Of a stretch of DNA of 60,000 nucleotides, positions 55,745-60,000 are shown piece by piece. The stretch is from Adiantum capillus-veneris (Eukaryota; Streptophyta; Polypodiopsida; Polypodiales; Pteridaceae), in contig CM043963.1 in assembly GCA_014529385.2 (NCBI GenBank), positions 95,558,412 to 95,618,411 of the forward strand, in the 5' to 3' direction. How positions within the stretch are numbered: position 1 is the first letter of the stretch; every line of letters starts with the position of its first letter. Made by a program: the position numbers and the translations under genes. The notes beneath the pieces are model-generated. The model was given only the letters and a program-made list of their open reading frames with translations, was not told where the DNA came from and made no database searches.

Positions 55745-58529
55745 TCAACAACTAGCTATCCATGATCGGATTCTCTCACGAGCATTGGAACTCAGATATC
55801 CCTGTCTTCGGCACTGGCTCACCACTTTCATTATCTGTTGCCTTAGAGACAAATTGCCACGTGCTTTTCTTTCACTCTTTCCAGTTAGAGCTCGGTAGAA
55901 CCAATTGAACATCTCATCCAAAGCATTGCTTCGGTCCTTGCCACCACTGTGTCGTGTGTTTTTGAAATTGGCCGCTTTTGCCTGGTAGTGTGACCTCTCC
56001 ATGCCCTAGTTGCTCCAAAGAGCAAGAGAGCCATATTCCTCCACAAAGTATGGTCCATGTGCATATAAAATGTGCTGCAAACAAAACAATGCAAATTTGA
56101 TTAGTATTTTGTGACCATTTGTTACCCTGGGGAAGATTCTCCTCACCATGTAGTGCGTGATGTGTGTTTCTCCCCAAGCATCAACCATTGCCACAGTAAA
56201 ATTGTGAATAGCTTGCTTAAACGCCTCGACCTCATCATCTCGCAAAAGAGGCTTCCGAGGAGTTTGACCATACCATCACAACTCTCCTACACACGTGCAC
56301 GCTTGATTCCTAACCTTGCATCATTTCCTCTATATGTTATCACATCACACACTTTCTTCTAGATTTGAAATTTGGTATGGATCATTGAGATTGTGTGATT
56401 TGAAAGCAAGTGTCTTGCCTTAGAGCCCCCCATGCAGATTTTGTTGGGGTTGTCTTGCATTGAATTTGGGTTCTTATGGTCTTTTGTTAGGGTCACAGCT
56501 CTTGCGTGGAGTCCTATTGTGGATAGAATCTCCTCAAGAGCTTGAATAGATTCTTCTCACCGCTCAGCTGGATCCATGTTCCATATGTAGTTCACATGAA
56601 GCATCAACAGTTTGTCAAAAATTCTAAGTCGTGCATGCAAGGTACAAACATGCACCCGACAGAGAGGAATGCTGAGAATATGGTTCCAATCCTTGTCCTC
56701 CCTATCACGACAAGGTGGTTGGGATGTGTCACAACTCAATATGCCATTGAACCATTCATTTGAGCCTTTTCCTTTCACAGCATTGGCCAAACCCACTGCC
56801 TGCTTGCCAGCCTTACCTTTGGTGGGTGCCTTACCCTTCTTTCCTGAGACTTCAACTGGCAGTTTTGGATGGCAATAGAATATGCAGGGAAACAAAGTAT
56901 TTGCTCTGTGTTTACATCCCAGCATACATTTTAGAGTTTTTAAATCGCCACCAAGGTGCCATTCAACATCGAACACCCCAATGCCAGGTACTTCAAGCTG
57001 TTTACCATTGAACTGTTGACACACAATGTCTTGCACACTTGAATAGGTGAAGTACCAACTGAGGGTATCATGGTTCTCATGCGGAAGGGCCCATGATTCT
57101 TGCCACCAAATGTTCTTTTCTGATTGGACTCCAAAGTAGTCATGTTTAGCCCTTGATTGCTGGTTCCCTTCACTTATATTTGCTTCCTCTGCACTATCTA
57201 GAGACTTTCCCCATAGAGCCCTTCTCATTAGTGTTAGGCTCGTACGCTCAACTCGTTGACCCTTGACCACTTGACACTCGTCCAATTTGAGGACAAATAT
57301 GGCTTTTCCATCTGTTTCTTCGGGGGTGAGGTCATAGAATTGAATCATGGAGCGTCGAAGTGCCTCCACATCAATGTAGACATTGTTGAATTTTTTGTAC
57401 TGAAAGGTCTTTGTGGACGTCACTAGCATAGCATCCTCCACCCATTTGTAACCACCAAACATGCTGCTAATGTCATTGTTAGCGGATTTTTGTGCCATAC
57501 AAATGTTGTACGGAGAGGGAATCAAAGAACACTTCAAACCCTTTGCCCGAAGACCCAAAGTCACAGACCGATACATAGCCATGTAACCTCTTTGGTTGAT
57601 ACCTGTTGAATCACATACATCAAGCATCTCCCTTGGTGTGACAATATTCTTTAGGTCCTGCAGCAAATGTTGGCGAATGGCTTGCCGTAACTTGTCATTG
57701 GATGGATTAGATATCATTTTCATGATATCCTTCTCCTTAAAAATGTGTTCAAGGATGGAGTCTTGCACTGTCCCATCTTTGCCATTGCACCCTAGTATAG
57801 CTTCTGCACATTCCCTACAAAAGCAAGAAAAAATGAATTAAACTGTGCTAAGCCCTGTGGGTAATTCCTAACCTGAGATGCCATTGTAAGTTAAGTTGCA
57901 TACCTGGTTGCTCTAACACGCCTTTTGCGGGCTCCTCCTTGTCTGGAGAGGAGACCAACTGCCTTGCGCTTTCTCTGCCTTGCATTATAACCAATGGGGA
58001 GGTGTGTGAAGTGATCAACATGACACCTAAGGTTGCATGTTGAGAATCGAAGACGCATGTAGTTGTCTGCAACTTGACTAATGGTGTGTGCACGCTCCTC
58101 AAGCTTCTTCTTCTACTCTGCATGTTGCTTTGAAATCTCATAAATCCTATGTGCCAATCTCTCAATCTCCTCTGTTGCAGATGCTTGATGTCTCTCAAAA
58201 CATTGTTGAAGTTCCTTCCGTCTTGCTAGCTCTTCTAAGTATAATGTGTACAACCTCCTGCAGTAACCAAGTAGCCCATTAAACCCATCACCAACAAAGC
58301 GCATAAGCATTGTAACATTTTGGAATGATGGTGGTGCATTCGATAAGGGGTCTGTTGGATAAAGACTCCCATATGTCCAAAGATCAATGGCCCTTTCTCC
58401 TTGCACTCAAAGTTGCTCATGGGTAATCATTGGGCTAACACGTCTGCTTTGTAGGGTTGCATATTCCGCTTTCAGGTCGATGTGCAAACGAAACTTAGGT
58501 AGCTTGTTGGTGATGACATGAAATGGCAT
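55745..58529 (-). pseudogene. DDE-transposase-like gene, family unassigned, decayed
   Basis: My minus-strand model is exon 1 58529-57904 (MPFHVITNKLPKFRLHIDLK; a coiled-coil stretch around RKELQQCFERH; a basic end RQRKRKAVGLLSRQGGARKR), intron 57903-57815 (89 bp, GT-AG, frame kept), a long exon 57814-56147, intron 56146-56075 (72 bp, GT-AG), and a last exon 56074-55745. The long exon includes a 403-residue open frame. Possible catalytic acids are Asp in VLKLDECQVVKG (57280), Asp in WHLGGDLKTLKC followed by paired Cys (56944), and Glu in GMERSHYQAK (55997). The spacing and the GGD-K...C context resemble DDE cut-and-paste transposases, but I cannot name a family. Stops near 58410, 58112, 56557, 56360, 56287 and 56009 and a shift near 56265 inactivate it. 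A domesticated or unrelated nuclease remains possible. Confidence 0.55.
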
Positions 58530-60000
58530 ACTTTACATGATGGTAGCTTCAACCATCTCTGTCAAGATGGAGGTGAAGATAGAGAATGCAAAGAGAGTTG
58601 AGGATGATAGGAGACTTGACGTTGTAGAATGGGGGAGAATGGAGAGTGGAGTGGTGATGAAGATGGAGTTGGAGATTGGAGAGAAAATACGTGATTTTCA
58701 AATCTAGGGGGCGGGAGAATGTGTAGGGGCCACATGGGAAATGTAGGACAGGGTGTGACAGCCTTAAAGTACCCTCCAGGTTGTTAAGGCTATATTCCTT
58801 AAAAAGTGGCTAGATACAGGTTGGATCTACTCATTAAATCTCCTTTTTGCTAGCTCTTATTTTTGAGAAAAAGAAAATATGCATTTTTCAGGCCTGGCTC
58901 TAGCTTGGTCAAAGCTGGATTATCATTTTAAGCACTTCACTAAACGTCCAAATAAAAGGGCCATAGAAGATCCCATTCACTTCCTAATGGAAACATTATA
59001 CGTTGTTGAAAGTGTATTTTACGGCTCATCCCCATACGTTAATTCTAATAGATCACACAGAGTGGAAGCGATAGAAATTCACATCATTTGGATTATTTAT
59101 CTAGGATAGTATGTAAGAAATTTAGATATGAGAGACGTGAGAGATGAGAAGTTTCCCTCCCAAGCCCTATTCTTACCCGTAGACAATAAAGATACTGCAG
59201 GGAGAGATGTACCTATAGCAAGGAGAATCTAGAATTTGTAGAGAAAATGAATTTCTTGAGTGAGAGAGATAGGTTTAGTTAGAGAGGGAGATGAAATTAA
59301 AGATATATGATAGATTAGAGATGAAAAAGAAAACAACAAGGAATCAACAAAATATCAAAATAGAACATATCTTACTTGACAAACCCTTTGTGAGTTATTC
59401 ACCATTTTTTATGGAGAGAGAAGAAGAGGAAAGAATTCAAGCCTTGATTGATACACCAAGTTCAAGTCCTTCTTTGATTAGAGCTTATCTTCAAAGGATA
59501 GCTTACAAGAATGGCTAGTCTTCCTCTAGGAGTAAGTATAGACTTAGGCTTATGTTTATGGCTAAGTACAATTAGACATTACTACTCTCACGTCCTCATG
59601 AATTCCTCTCATCAATGGCTTGAATGGTTTTCAAGGAAGAAGAGGTACCCTTTTATAGGTGAAGGGAACCCTCAAGGGTTTACACAAGAAGGAGAAGAGC
59701 CAGTGTGAACAGGAACTGACAAAGTTTGAAATGAGCTGTCCCTGCATGATGTGGGCAGACTGGGGTCCAATATTTTGATCATATCTCCTCAACCGTGGCT
59801 CCAAATAAAAAAGCAAAATATGAGCAAAAAATTCAGCTCATTAGCTACGACTCCCATTATATATACTATTTCCAATTTGGATTGGAAGCTTGTGTAAAGA
59901 AATCATTAAAATAGGGTACAGTTTTGGCAGCAAAAGTCTTCTTGTGGTCCCCTTAACCTAGACTTTTATTTGATTCCAATGAACACCTCATGACGTATGA
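58530..60000. other. Upstream region of the transposase-like gene; nothing else seen
   Basis: 58550-58700 is rich in purines on the plus strand, a pyrimidine-rich leader for the minus-strand gene. Beyond that, AT-rich sequence has short open frames without motifs (for example 59291-59518, Lys/Glu-rich). I find no convincing terminal repeat. Confidence 0.45.

Noticed and set aside
47610-58920. Possible terminal inverted repeat of a large DNA transposon: AGCCTGGGCTAAAAAT near 47640 against AGCCAGGCCTGAAAAAT (reverse strand) near 58890
   Set aside because: Only a short gapped match with no clear ends and no target duplication; too weak to define an element.
59291-59518. 75-residue Lys/Glu-rich plus-strand frame as a gene
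   Set aside because: Purine-rich sequence composition explains it; there is no motif and no supporting splice structure.

Overview
The window looks like repeat-rich nuclear DNA of a land plant. The evidence is plant-type Helitron coding sequence and a plant-type Helitron 3' end, Ty1/copia elements with an initiator-Met-tRNA primer site, a chromodomain Ty3/gypsy element, short GT-AG introns of about 70-90 bp, and long CT, CA, GA and TA microsatellites. A seed-free plant such as a fern is my guess, but the sequence does not prove it. I see no intact ordinary host gene. Nearly every coding signal belongs to a transposable element, and most are broken.

Layout. 1-1.3 kb: nothing recognisable except a 60-bp tandem duplication. 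About 1.3-9.8 kb: a decayed autonomous Helitron. It holds a Rep/helicase gene (1661-5412), a three-exon gene for a GIY-YIG nuclease (5744-6881) whose 3' half is tandemly duplicated, a small unknown ORF (7311-7742), and a Helitron-type hairpin plus CTAG end at 9776. 9.8-14.5 kb: mostly non-coding, with a truncated copia element and its LTR (12188-12850). 14.56-19.79 kb: a minus-strand chromovirus (Ty3/gypsy). 19.8-21.2 kb: a decayed plus-strand copia fragment ending at a TA/GA microsatellite. 21.85-24 kb: decayed minus-strand coiled-coil coding sequence. 24.2-39.75 kb: a second, older minus-strand Ty3/gypsy element split by two dated insertions: a 2.07-kb LTR-like unit (26214-28285, target duplication AAAGA) and a complete copia element (copia-1, 32180-37500, target duplication AACAT).

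39.75-48.2 kb: non-coding, with a family of 24-bp palindromes, a small gypsy RNase H fragment, a tRNA-like segment, two Helitron-like 5' ends facing away from each other, and a 1.09-kb tandem duplication. 48.24-54.46 kb: an unrecognised plus-strand spliced gene whose first exon is split by copia-2 (48436-53410, target duplication TTATG). Copia-2 keeps one uninterrupted Gag-Pol frame but has lost its primer-binding site and leader. 55.75-58.53 kb: a minus-strand spliced pseudogene resembling a DDE-type transposase of a family I cannot name, convergent with the preceding gene. 58.5-60 kb: nothing recognisable.

The two best candidates for something undescribed are the Helitron linked to a GIY-YIG nuclease gene and the convergent pair of unrecognised genes at 48.2-58.5 kb, which may be the two genes of one large DNA transposon. 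The two nearly identical copia copies are in opposite orientation about 11 kb apart. Their LTR divergence, counted by eye, makes both young relative to the gypsy element and the gene they interrupt.
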